The position numbers were made by a program, and so were the translations under genes. Source: UKL13-2 sp036394575 (lineage in GTDB: Bacteria > Pseudomonadota > Gammaproteobacteria > Burkholderiales > Usitatibacteraceae). Taken from it: DNA of 64,000 nucleotides. Shown here one piece after another: positions 57,264-64,000 of the stretch. Each line of letters starts with the position of its first letter. Within the stretch, counting starts at the first letter, position 1. Where the stretch lies: the NCBI GenBank assembly GCA_036394575.1, contig DASWEY010000022.1, forward strand, positions 4,902-68,901. Reading direction: 5' to 3'. Under the pieces are notes generated by a model. That model was not told the origin of the DNA, did not search any database, and saw nothing but the letters and a program-made list of their open reading frames with translations.

Positions 57264-57339
57264 TGGGGTGGCTGATGGGGTTCGAACCCACGACAACTGG
57301 AATCACAATCCAGGACTCTACCGCTGAGCTACAGCCACC
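57264..57339 (-). tRNA. tRNA-His (anticodon GTG)
   Basis: 76 nt including the encoded CCA and the extra G(-1) that pairs with discriminator C73, the identity mark of tRNA-His. Acceptor GTGGCTG/CAGCCAC, D arm TAGCTCAGCGGTAGAG, anticodon loop TTGTGAT in stem CTGGA/TCCAG, and T arm GTGGGTTCGAACCCCAT. Nearly identical to the E. coli tRNA-His by eye. It has its own promoter and terminator. Confidence 0.98.
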
Positions 57340-57394
57340 ATTGTCCGGCGACTGCCGGTCGAACCATATACCCGCAATCGCAAAAAGAGGCCGA

Positions 57395-57423
57395 ATTATA
57401 GCGCTTGAAGGCGACTAAATCAA
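57395..57423 (-). promoter_or_regulatory. Sigma-70 promoter of tRNA-His
   Basis: Minus strand TTGATT (57418-57423), exactly 17 bp, then a perfect TATAAT (57395-57400), about 56 bp upstream of the mature 5' end. The rest of 57424-57618 has no recognised feature. Confidence 0.85.
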
Positions 57424-57618
57424 AGCTTTGCTGCGCGCCGCCGATGGATCAGACGCGGACGCGGTGCGCGCCCGATTCCGTGCTGCGCATATCTCTGGGC
57501 GCACCCCGGCCGTAATGCGGGCGATTCTATACACTTCTTTAAAAATAATGCTGTAGGATTGGGGAAACAAAAAATACGGCTCTGGTTTTACGATACTCAA
57601 TCGTTCGCAGGAGAGTGC

Positions 57619-58026
57619 ATGTCGCCAGCCGCAAAAATGAAGATCTTGCTTGTCGAGGACGATGCGCTCAGCCGTATGGTGATGATGGAAATGCTGAGCA
57701 TGGGTGGCTATGAAATGGTGTCTGCCGCAACCGGTGCCGAGGCAGTGACAATGGCTGCTGCCACAGATATCGCCTTGATCATGCTCGACAACCGCTTGCC
57801 CGACGGCTCCGGCGCAGATTTCTTTACCGCCATCCGCGGCGCGGAACATGCCGACAAACGAACGCCGCGCCCTATCATCGCCGTCACCGGTGACGCCTTC
57901 CCGGAGGATCAGCGGCGCTTTCTGCAACTTGGCTTTACCGATTACCTGAGCAAGCCCGTTTCCTTGCCGGAACTGCACCGGGTGCTGGCCAAGTATTTTC
58001 CTGCGGACAGCGCCGGCGGCAGTTAG
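57619..58026 (+). CDS. Single-domain response regulator (CheY-like)
   Basis: 135 aa, only a receiver domain. The acidic pair Asp14/Asp15 follows ILLVE, phospho-acceptor Asp57 lies in LIMLDNRLPDG, the Thr switch is in IAVTGDA and Lys near 112 in YLSKP. The pattern with a late 'TDYLSKPVSLPELHRVL' is like receivers cut from hybrid kinases. No output domain, so it probably acts through a partner, perhaps in a phosphorelay with the PAS kinase close by. AGGAGAG supports ATG 57619; the upstream in-frame ATG lacks homology. Confidence 0.9.
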   Translation: MSPAAKMKILLVEDDALSRMVMMEMLSMGGYEMVSAATGAEAVTMAAATDIALIMLDNRLPDGSGADFFTAIRGAEHADKRTPRPIIAVTGDAFPEDQRRFLQLGFTDYLSKPVSLPELHRVLAKYFPADSAGGS

Positions 58027-58086
58027 CCCCTCGCATTTCGCACGTCCGGCCTTCTCCGTGCACGGCCCTCACGGCCATGAGAAACA

Positions 58087-58155
58087 CGCAGATCGCCATT
58101 TGGCGCGCCTTTACAGGCATTTATGCCTCAAAACCCGCGCCAATTCTGGACTTTG
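58087..58155. repeat. 69-bp palindromic repeat, copy E
   Basis: CGCAGATCGCCATTTGGCGC at the left, GCATTTATGCCTC in the middle and GCGCCAATTCTGGACTTTG at the right. Same length and layout as copies A and B; the most diverged. It lies between the converging CheY-like and ANTAR regulator genes. The rest of 58027-58268 shows no gene. Confidence 0.7.
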
Positions 58156-58268
58156 TTCACTCGATAACCGCACGCGCCAAACGCCTCGCCTGTGGCCTTC
58201 CACGGCCGGGCCGAGCCGCTTCGATTCCGCGCCACGCGCGCCGCAACATGCGGACAAGGATGCAAGGG

Positions 58269-58874
58269 CTAGCGCAAGGCGTTATTGAGCGCCGTACTGG
58301 CGGCGACAACTTCGGCGGCGAGCACCGGCGCTTCGATATTGCGCGCAAGCGCTTCGCGCCTCAGGCGTTCCACCGCCACCTCCGGCGAAAGCCGGTGACG
58401 CTCGGCAAGAATCCCGACGGCCAGCCACAGGACGCGCTGATCGGCAGCCTCGTCGGGACTGCTGTCGCGACCGGTGGCATTCGCGCGCAAGGCGCGCATT
58501 TCCTCGGCGCGGGCCAGTGCGGCGCGAATGGCGGGAACCACCTGACGAATGTCCAGCGGTTTGACCAAATAGCCCAATGCACCGTACCCGGCGGCTTCCT
58601 TGACCGTGGCGGCATCGTTGAATGCCGACAGGAACATGAAAGGCACATCCGTATTGGCCTTCAGATAGCGGGCGACATCCAGGCCGCTTTTTCCCTGCAT
58701 GCGAATATCCAGCAATGCGAGATGGGGCGGATTGGCGCGCACCAGCAGGATTGCATCATCGCCGTTATCGGCTTCGACCACGTCGAATCCGGCGCTCTTC
58801 AAACCGCTTACCAGCGTTGCCAGCACCAGGCGGTCATCATCCACTATCAGCAGGCGTTCGCCTTTTTCAGCCAT
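58269..58874 (-). CDS. Response regulator with ANTAR RNA-binding domain
   Basis: 201 aa: receiver domain 1-120 with Asp12-14, phospho-acceptor Asp56 (LALLDIRMQG) and Lys near 104 (YLVKPLD), and a C-terminal three-helix ANTAR domain (about 140-195; LAVGILAERHRLSPEVAVERLRREA with the conserved spacing of hydrophobic and Ala residues). ANTAR regulators bind paired RNA hairpins and prevent termination (AmiR, NasR, EutV). GAGGGA lies upstream of ATG 58874. It is downstream of the PAS kinase gene by 52 bp, so the two form a kinase-antiterminator pair. No target leader is evident here. Confidence 0.9.
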   Translation of the reverse strand: MAEKGERLLIVDDDRLVLATLVSGLKSAGFDVVEADNGDDAILLVRANPPHLALLDIRMQGKSGLDVARYLKANTDVPFMFLSAFNDAATVKEAAGYGALGYLVKPLDIRQVVPAIRAALARAEEMRALRANATGRDSSPDEAADQRVLWLAVGILAERHRLSPEVAVERLRREALARNIEAPVLAAEVVAASTALNNALR

Positions 58875-58926
58875 TTCAACATTTCCCTCTTGGTACCCAT
58901 TTTTCAATAACGCGGCTTCGGCAAAC

Positions 58927-61161
58927 CTAATCATCGGATAGCCGCACCACAGGAGGCAACAACACCAGTTCTGCCAGCACGCGCTCACCGTATTGACGCA
59001 CCGTCAGCGACGCCCCCTTTCTCGGCAGCAGGGCCTTGACCAGGGACAGGCCGGCGGCACCGGCGGAAATCGTGGCGAAATCAAAACCGTCGGCCAGCCT
59101 GCCCTCGTTGGACACATGCCAGATCACGCCCTCACCGGACGTTTCCAGCGTCGCCTCCACCACCCCGCCGGCTGCGCCGTACTTAAGGGCATTGGTAAGT
59201 AATTCGTTGATGACCAGTGCCAGCGGCACCGCCTCATGCTCGGGGATGATCCAGGCATCCGCCCGCAGAATGCGATTGTGAAACCTGAATGCGGCCGCAC
59301 CGAGGCGCCCGAGGCTGTCGACGATCGCCCGCGTCAGCGCCAGCAGCGACATCTCCCCGCCCTCGCGCACCTGAAGGCCATGCACCTGCGCGATCGCCTG
59401 GATCTGGCCGATCACCTCTTTGAGTTCGCGCGCGACCGCCGGCCTGGTCCGGGCAGTATGTTCGAGCAGGCCGGCGACGCCTTGCAGATTGTTCTTGATT
59501 CGATGGTGCACCTCGCGCACCAGCACATCGCGCTGTTGCATCGCTTCCTGAATGCGCGCCTCCTCGCGCATGCGCCGCTCGGTGACATCCTCGGCAATGC
59601 CGAATACCCGGACTTCGCCGGTATCCATGGTCACCGGAAAGGTGCGCGAACGGATCCAGCGCTTGCCCTTGGCGGGATGGTTGACCAACACTTCGGTCTC
59701 GGACCCGCGGCCGTCCCGGTCGGCCACAAAAGAAGCCTCGATGACATCGCGATAACCGGCATCGACGTGCTCGAGGAAAAGGTGCGGATCGCGTCGCGCC
59801 GCCTCGGCAGGCACGCCAAACAGATCTAGATCGGCGTCGTTCACATAGTGGCAGACCGTACGCTCGGGATTGGTAATGAAAAAGAGACGATCCACATTAT
59901 CGGCAAACTGGCGGAAGCGCGCCTCGCTCTCGCGCAACTCCTGCTCAGTGCGTTTGCGCGCCTCGATATCGAGGAAGCCGAAAATGTAGCCCGCATCCGG
60001 GTCGCCCGGCGACAGCGCACTCGCGTGTGTCGACGTCCAGCGCAACTGTCCGCTGCGGTGGCGCAAGGGCAATTCGATCTGCGCCGCCCCTTCCCGGTCA
60101 ATGACCTCGTAAATGGCGCGTCCCGCCGCCTCATACTCTTCATCGCTGGGAAAGAACGCACGCGTCGACAGCCCCGCGAGTTCGTCGATGCCAAGGCCAA
60201 ACATTTTGGCCGCCGCGGCATTGCCCTTGACAACCCGGCGGTTGCGAATGATCGCCATCCCCACCAGCGTGGTATCAAAAATTTGTTGCTGCTCGCGCAG
60301 GGCCTGCTGCAGCTGCTGTTCCTGCGCCTTCTGCTCGGAGATATCGATGATCACCCCGATGACGCCGTCTTCCGGGCGGCCCGGCACCAGCGGGCGGTTG
60401 ATGATTTCCGCCCAGAACGTGCTGCCATCCTTGCGTATATACAGCGCCTGGCGCCGGATCGTCTCGCCGGCGCGCATCCGTTCGCGGTTGTTTGCACTGA
60501 TCTCATCGGACTCCCTGCGCGAGGTGCGGAATGTGGAGCTGTGCATGCCCAGCATCTCGCCCGCCGCATAACCGAACATGATTTCCAACTGCCGGTTGAC
60601 CTTGACCACGATGCGGTCCCTGGAAACGAACAGTCCCGCCGCGGTGCCCTCGAATATGGTCTCCTGCTCGCGCAGGGCCTGATTGAGTTCTTCCGTTTTC
60701 GCGAGGCGTCCCGAAATATCGCGCAGGCTGGCAAACAGGTGAGTGACCGCACCGCCCGCGCTCACCGGCACCATACGCACTTCAAAGTGCTTGTCGCCGG
60801 CAGGGCGCGGCACGACGATGGTAAAAATCGCCCCATCGCGGCTGGCGGACGCTTGCTGCGCATGCACGGCAAGCGTGGGGCCGGCAGTGGCGCGAGCGTT
60901 CAAGTCATCAAGATGCCGGCCGACGAGCGCAGTTGTCCCCTGCTCGAACACCCGCTCGGCACTGCGGTTGGCATGGGTGATCCTGCAGGCGGCATCGACA
61001 CGCAAAATCGCATCCGGCGAATGCTCGACAAACTCGCCTGCCTGTTTCCAATATTCAGCATCGCTGCCGGCAGCACCGGCAGAAGTCGATGGGTCCTCGC
61101 CAACGGTGTCGGCGGCCGCAATTCGACGTGTTGTATTCTTCTGGTCGGGGGCGGAGGCCAC
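58927..61161 (-). CDS. Multi-PAS sensor histidine kinase, HisKA_2/HWE type
   Basis: 744 aa, no membrane segment or signal peptide, so cytoplasmic. About four PAS domains (about 45-150, 165-285, 290-410 and 420-535; the motif GVIGVIIDISEQKAQEQQ and similar PAC ends are visible). Then HisKA_2 with the phospho-His near 553 (REVHHRIKNNLQGVAGLL) and a HATPase_c domain with VINELLTNALKYGA. This kinase class commonly pairs with ANTAR regulators, like the gene just downstream. GTG start at 61161 lacks a ribosome site, so the exact N-terminus is uncertain. Ligand unknown. Confidence 0.92.
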   Translation of the reverse strand: MASAPDQKNTTRRIAAADTVGEDPSTSAGAAGSDAEYWKQAGEFVEHSPDAILRVDAACRITHANRSAERVFEQGTTALVGRHLDDLNARATAGPTLAVHAQQASASRDGAIFTIVVPRPAGDKHFEVRMVPVSAGGAVTHLFASLRDISGRLAKTEELNQALREQETIFEGTAAGLFVSRDRIVVKVNRQLEIMFGYAAGEMLGMHSSTFRTSRRESDEISANNRERMRAGETIRRQALYIRKDGSTFWAEIINRPLVPGRPEDGVIGVIIDISEQKAQEQQLQQALREQQQIFDTTLVGMAIIRNRRVVKGNAAAAKMFGLGIDELAGLSTRAFFPSDEEYEAAGRAIYEVIDREGAAQIELPLRHRSGQLRWTSTHASALSPGDPDAGYIFGFLDIEARKRTEQELRESEARFRQFADNVDRLFFITNPERTVCHYVNDADLDLFGVPAEAARRDPHLFLEHVDAGYRDVIEASFVADRDGRGSETEVLVNHPAKGKRWIRSRTFPVTMDTGEVRVFGIAEDVTERRMREEARIQEAMQQRDVLVREVHHRIKNNLQGVAGLLEHTARTRPAVARELKEVIGQIQAIAQVHGLQVREGGEMSLLALTRAIVDSLGRLGAAAFRFHNRILRADAWIIPEHEAVPLALVINELLTNALKYGAAGGVVEATLETSGEGVIWHVSNEGRLADGFDFATISAGAAGLSLVKALLPRKGASLTVRQYGERVLAELVLLPPVVRLSDD

Positions 61162-61466
61162 GGGAAAGTGTTCTGGTTGGCGAGACGTTGACTGAATTTC
61201 CTAGTGTACAACGAAGCCGAATTGCGGTCCTGCGCGGGCGAGCAAGCCGTCGTTGTCGCCCGCGCCATCTCCGATCGATCTCGGCGCAGATAGACGAACA
61301 GGTTCTGGTCGGTAGTCTTCGTCCGCGAGCCGGCCGCGGCACGATTGTTCGACACATACGTGATCGCCTGATCCGGATCGGTCGGCGACACGCGCACCGG
61401 ATGGCGCGCGTGGGCGTATAGTCAACACCTTCGCGGACTGTTCGTCGTATTAATACGAGGCGCACC
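61162..61466. other. Intergenic region without a recognised gene
   Basis: 305 bp between the divergent kinase and PilZ genes. Several short GC-rich frames are open on the minus strand but none looks like a protein family and none has a good start. AT-rich GTCGTATTAATACGAG just before the PilZ gene is a small palindrome (CGTATTAATACG) that could be a promoter or operator. Nothing else seen. Confidence 0.5.
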
Positions 61467-62267
61467 ATGACCGAACGCCACCGCCCGACAGAAGACGCCG
61501 GGCAAATCCCCCCAGTCTCGACGCTCCCGGAGCTGGCCATTGCCGACCTAGAACCTTACCAGGTGTACTCACGCGTCGAGATACTTGCCAATGTGCACGC
61601 GCTTATCGACCAGCAGATACTCGCCACTGTTTATTTCGACCGGGGAGAAAAATTCTTCGCCACCCGCTTTCTGGCCGTCAACCCCGAATTCGAGGAACTG
61701 ATCTTCGCTCTCGGCGCCGACAGTCGCGTCAACGAGCAATTGAAAGCCGTGGAAGGTCTGACCGTGGTCGCATTTCTGGACCATATCAAAGTGCAGTTTG
61801 CGGTGGATCGTGCGGAACCGACGCAGTTTGAGGATGCGCCCGCATTCCGCATGCGGATGCCGCGCTCGATTCTTCGCCTGCAGCGCCGCAATGCTTTCCG
61901 CGCACGCACGCCCTTGGTCAAATCGCCGATGGTCTTGCTGCCGCCCGTCCCCGATCGCGAGGGCAAGTCCGACACGACCCGAGTACGAATTACCGATATC
62001 AGCGCCACCGGGCTGGCGTTCGTGACCCAGGTCGGTCGGCCCATCCTGTCGGCGGGCATGCGCCTGCTCGGTTGCCAGCTCGAGCTTGGCGAAAACAAAA
62101 AAATCGACGCCGACATGGAAGTGCGTCATGTCTCCATTTACAAGGATGGCGTCGGCAGCGAGATGTGCCGTGCGGGCTGCATGTTGCTGCGCCTGTCGGG
62201 TCCGGCGCAGACGACCATCCAGCGCTATGTGAATCAGTTGGCCGCCAGTGAGTACAAAATCGCCTGA
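61467..62267 (+). CDS. PilZ domain protein, YcgR type (flagellar brake)
   Basis: 266 aa: N-terminal YcgR domain (about 30-125, PYQVYSRVEILANVHALIDQQ), then a PilZ domain (about 135-250) with the cyclic-di-GMP motifs RRNAFR near 139-145 and ITDISATGLAF. YcgR binds cyclic-di-GMP and slows the flagellar motor. GAGG precedes ATG. No flagellar genes are in the window. A role in motility control is inferred from the family. Confidence 0.9.
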   Translation: MTERHRPTEDAGQIPPVSTLPELAIADLEPYQVYSRVEILANVHALIDQQILATVYFDRGEKFFATRFLAVNPEFEELIFALGADSRVNEQLKAVEGLTVVAFLDHIKVQFAVDRAEPTQFEDAPAFRMRMPRSILRLQRRNAFRARTPLVKSPMVLLPPVPDREGKSDTTRVRITDISATGLAFVTQVGRPILSAGMRLLGCQLELGENKKIDADMEVRHVSIYKDGVGSEMCRAGCMLLRLSGPAQTTIQRYVNQLAASEYKIA

Positions 62268-62449
62268 TCCCATAGCGCGTCGCAGTTTGGGGCGGCCAAA
62301 TCATTTTGCCAACGATTCTCTTCAAGTCCGACAGGTCAACTATTCTTGCATGTTCATTATTTCGTCATCGGTCGTCACCCGCTATACGCAGACCGCGATC
62401 AGGCAGAAGGATATGGAATGAGGCCTGCATTAGGGATTCCCATATAAAT

Positions 62450-62476
62450 ATAGCTTGCTATTAAATAGCAAGCTAT
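62450..62476. promoter_or_regulatory. Operator O1 in front of the OhrR-type repressor gene
   Basis: A perfect 27-bp palindrome: half-site ATAGCTTGCTATT, one central A, then its reverse complement. Each half is itself a dyad (ATAGC/GCTAT). It lies 14 bp before the ATG at 62491 and matches operator O2, so autorepression is expected. Confidence 0.85.
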
Positions 62477-62490
62477 GTAATATCGCTTGC

Positions 62491-62958
62491 ATGTCTGCAC
62501 GAAATCCTCCCCCATCCAGCAAGCCTGCCGCCTCGCTACTGCTCAATGAGCAGCTGTGCTTTGCGCTGTATTCGACGATGCTTGGCATGAACAAGGTCTA
62601 CCGCAAGTTGTTGCGGACGCTTGGGGTGACCTATCCGCAATACCTGGTGCTGTTGGTCCTGTGGGAGCGCGATTCACTGACGGTGTCCGAGATCGGCGAA
62701 CAGCTCTTTCTGGATTCGACCACACTCACACCGCTACTCAAGCGCATGGAAACGTTGGGACTGTTGGACCGCAACCGGGCCAAGGCGGACGAACGTCAGG
62801 TGATCATCAGCCTCACCAAACGCGGACGTGAACTCAAGCACCGGATCAAGGCTGTACCTGAGGGCGTCTTCTGCGCCACCGAATGCACACCGGATGAACT
62901 GGCTTCCATCCGCGATCAGTTGTTTTTTCTGCGGGACAGGCTGTTCAAAAATGCTTAA
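62491..62958 (+). CDS. ohrR: MarR-family repressor, OhrR type
   Basis: 155-aa winged-helix regulator. The N-terminal block NEQLCFALYSTMLGMNKVYR carries the reactive Cys23 that senses organic peroxides in OhrR; TYPQYLVLLVLWERD, LDSTTLTPLLKRMETLGL and DERQVIISLTKRG are typical of OhrR and not of general MarR. No ohr peroxidase gene is in the window; the regulated neighbour is an esterase. ATG 62491 is chosen, since the upstream frame would read through operator O1. The ribosome site is weak. Confidence 0.9.
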   Translation: MSARNPPPSSKPAASLLLNEQLCFALYSTMLGMNKVYRKLLRTLGVTYPQYLVLLVLWERDSLTVSEIGEQLFLDSTTLTPLLKRMETLGLLDRNRAKADERQVIISLTKRGRELKHRIKAVPEGVFCATECTPDELASIRDQLFFLRDRLFKNA

Positions 62959-63001
62959 TCTACCCCACGGTATAGGTACGCCCATTTTTTTTGATAAATA
63001 T

Positions 63002-63028
63002 ATAGCACGCTATTTAATAGCTTGCTAT
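63002..63028. promoter_or_regulatory. Operator O2 in front of the esterase gene
   Basis: 27 bp, ATAGCACGCTATT, central T, AATAGCTTGCTAT; one mismatch from perfect symmetry. Same spacing and dyads as O1. It lies 78 bp before the esterase ATG. Confidence 0.85.
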
Positions 63029-63105
63029 TTTCCTGTTGCCGTTGCGCATCAACGGGTCGCTTAAGTCGCAGCAATCCCTCATTTACACACGAAAGGAAAT
63101 AGACC

Positions 63106-64000
63106 ATGAATCGCTATACCAAAATTTTCGCCGCTTGCACAATGGCACTGGCCACCAACGTAAGCATGGCCGCCGGCAGCCCGGGCGTTGAGCGCAATGT
63201 GCAGAACTTCCTCAACGCGGTTGAGGCCGGTGGCGGCAAGCCGCTAGAGCAACTATCGCCGGCAGACGCTCGTGCGGTTCTCTCCAGTGTGCAGGCCGGC
63301 CCCAAGCTGGACTTGCCCAAGGTGGACATCAGCACCAAGACCATCAAGGCCGATGGCCGCGAGATCAAACTCCATATAGTGCGCCCTGCCGGTGTGAGCG
63401 GCACGCTGCCAGTCTTCATGTTCTTCCATGGCGGCGGCTGGGTGCTGGGCGATTTCCCCACTCACGAGCGTTTTGTGCGCGACCTGGTGGTCGGTTCAGG
63501 CGCCGCCGCGGTGTTCGTGAACTACACGCCGTCGCCCGAAGCCCGCTACCCGGTGGCCATCAACGAAGCCTATGCTGCGACCAAGTGGGTGGCCGAGCAC
63601 GGCGCCGAGATCAACGTCGATGGCAAGCGCCTGGCCGTTGCAGGCAATAGCGTGGGCGGCAACATGGCGGCCGTGGTCGCCCTGATGGCAAAGAGCAAGG
63701 GCACCCCCGCCATTCGCAGCCAAGTACTGTTCTGGCCCGTGACGAATGCGAACCTGGAAAACGCATCCTATGACGAGTTCGCGGCAGGCCACTTCTTGAC
63801 GAAGGGCATGATGAAGTGGTTCTGGGACAGCTACACCACCGATGCGTCACAGCGGCAGGAAATCTACGCTTCGCCGTTGTTGGCGACTCCCGAGCAACTA
63901 AAAGGTCTGCCGCCTGCGTTGGTGCAGACCGCCGAGAAGGACGTGCTGCGCGATGAGCGCGAGGCTTATGCGCGCAGGCTCGACGCGGCGGGTGTGGATG
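63106..64000 (+). CDS. Secreted alpha/beta hydrolase, HSL/esterase family IV (3' end outside window)
   Basis: 298 residues are visible. Signal peptide about 1-23 (MNRYTKIFAACTMALATNVSMAA). The oxyanion block HGGGW is at 108-112, catalytic Ser182 in GNSVGG and Asp279 in AEKDVLRDE; the catalytic His would lie past the window edge. This is the hormone-sensitive-lipase family of carboxylesterases. AGGAAA lies upstream of ATG 63106. Expression is probably controlled by the adjacent OhrR-type repressor through operator O2. The substrate is unknown. Confidence 0.9.
   Translation, partial: MNRYTKIFAACTMALATNVSMAAGSPGVERNVQNFLNAVEAGGGKPLEQLSPADARAVLSSVQAGPKLDLPKVDISTKTIKADGREIKLHIVRPAGVSGTLPVFMFFHGGGWVLGDFPTHERFVRDLVVGSGAAAVFVNYTPSPEARYPVAINEAYAATKWVAEHGAEINVDGKRLAVAGNSVGGNMAAVVALMAKSKGTPAIRSQVLFWPVTNANLENASYDEFAAGHFLTKGMMKWFWDSYTTDASQRQEIYASPLLATPEQLKGLPPALVQTAEKDVLRDEREAYARRLDAAGVD

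Noticed and set aside
60900..61428. Small minus-strand genes in the kinase upstream region
   Set aside because: Several overlapping short frames, none with a ribosome site or a recognisable family; they run into the kinase in another frame.

Overview
This 64 kb window is a high-GC chromosomal segment with the gene content and order of a betaproteobacterium. The evidence is the collinear run rpsB-tsf-pyrH-frr-uppS-cdsA-dxr-rseP-bamA-skp-lpxD-fabZ-lpxA-lpxB-rnhB, the divergent ppsA/ppsR pair, the smc-zipA-ligA cluster and pyrG-eno-ftsB. Genus and species cannot be fixed from the sequence alone. I see no insertion sequence, prophage, CRISPR array or rRNA operon. There is one tRNA (His).

Layout. 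1-3289: ftsB (cut by the window edge), eno and pyrG, all on the minus strand; kdsA, often found between pyrG and eno in related bacteria, is absent here. 3422-5190: mtnA overlapping an ald2-like class II aldolase (5'-methylthioadenosine salvage). 5344-7173: pckG. 7247-8899: a periplasmic DUF3617 protein, then a Mn(II)-type (yybP-ykoY) riboswitch with its own terminator in front of terC. 8956-11815: ilvA, and dadA behind a tandem glycine riboswitch. 11879-17694: a Nudix hydrolase and a ketone-body operon (bdhA, a single-chain succinyl-CoA:3-ketoacid CoA-transferase, acetoacetyl-CoA synthetase). 17878-21200: ppsA and its regulator ppsR. 21317-24539: a GDSL autotransporter esterase, a DUF2007 protein, a SemiSWEET and a queuosine-precursor transporter. 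24768-40126: a long minus-strand housekeeping block for envelope biogenesis and translation. 40398-43879: map and glnD on the plus strand. 43892-54229: a minus-strand block smc-zipA-ligA-galU-hpt-mtnP-def-DUF4870. 54412-57339: queF, a glutamate-synthase-like flavoprotein, an 11-mer-repeat (LEA-like) periplasmic protein and tRNA-His. 57619-62267: a CheY-like regulator, an ANTAR antiterminator regulator, a four-PAS HWE/HisKA_2 histidine kinase and a PilZ/YcgR protein. 62491-64000: an OhrR-type MarR repressor and a secreted HSL-family esterase (cut by the window edge), each preceded by the same 27-bp operator.

How genes work together. PckG, PpsA/PpsR, the 3-hydroxybutyrate operon and PyrG/Eno suggest gluconeogenic growth on organic acids and ketone bodies. 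MtnP (of the methylthioinosine phosphorylase type), Hpt, MtnA and Ald2 would turn a polyamine/SAM by-product into IMP and DHAP. QueF and YhhQ both serve queuosine.

Most unusual observation. A family of 68-69 bp imperfect palindromes occurs five times. Four copies lie at or near gene 3' ends, one of them supplying the stop codon of a SpoU methyltransferase. The fifth is inside the essential gene uppS, read in frame as about 22 residues that E. coli UppS lacks. This resembles, in principle, the protein-coding palindromic elements of Rickettsia, but the sequence is not one I recognise.
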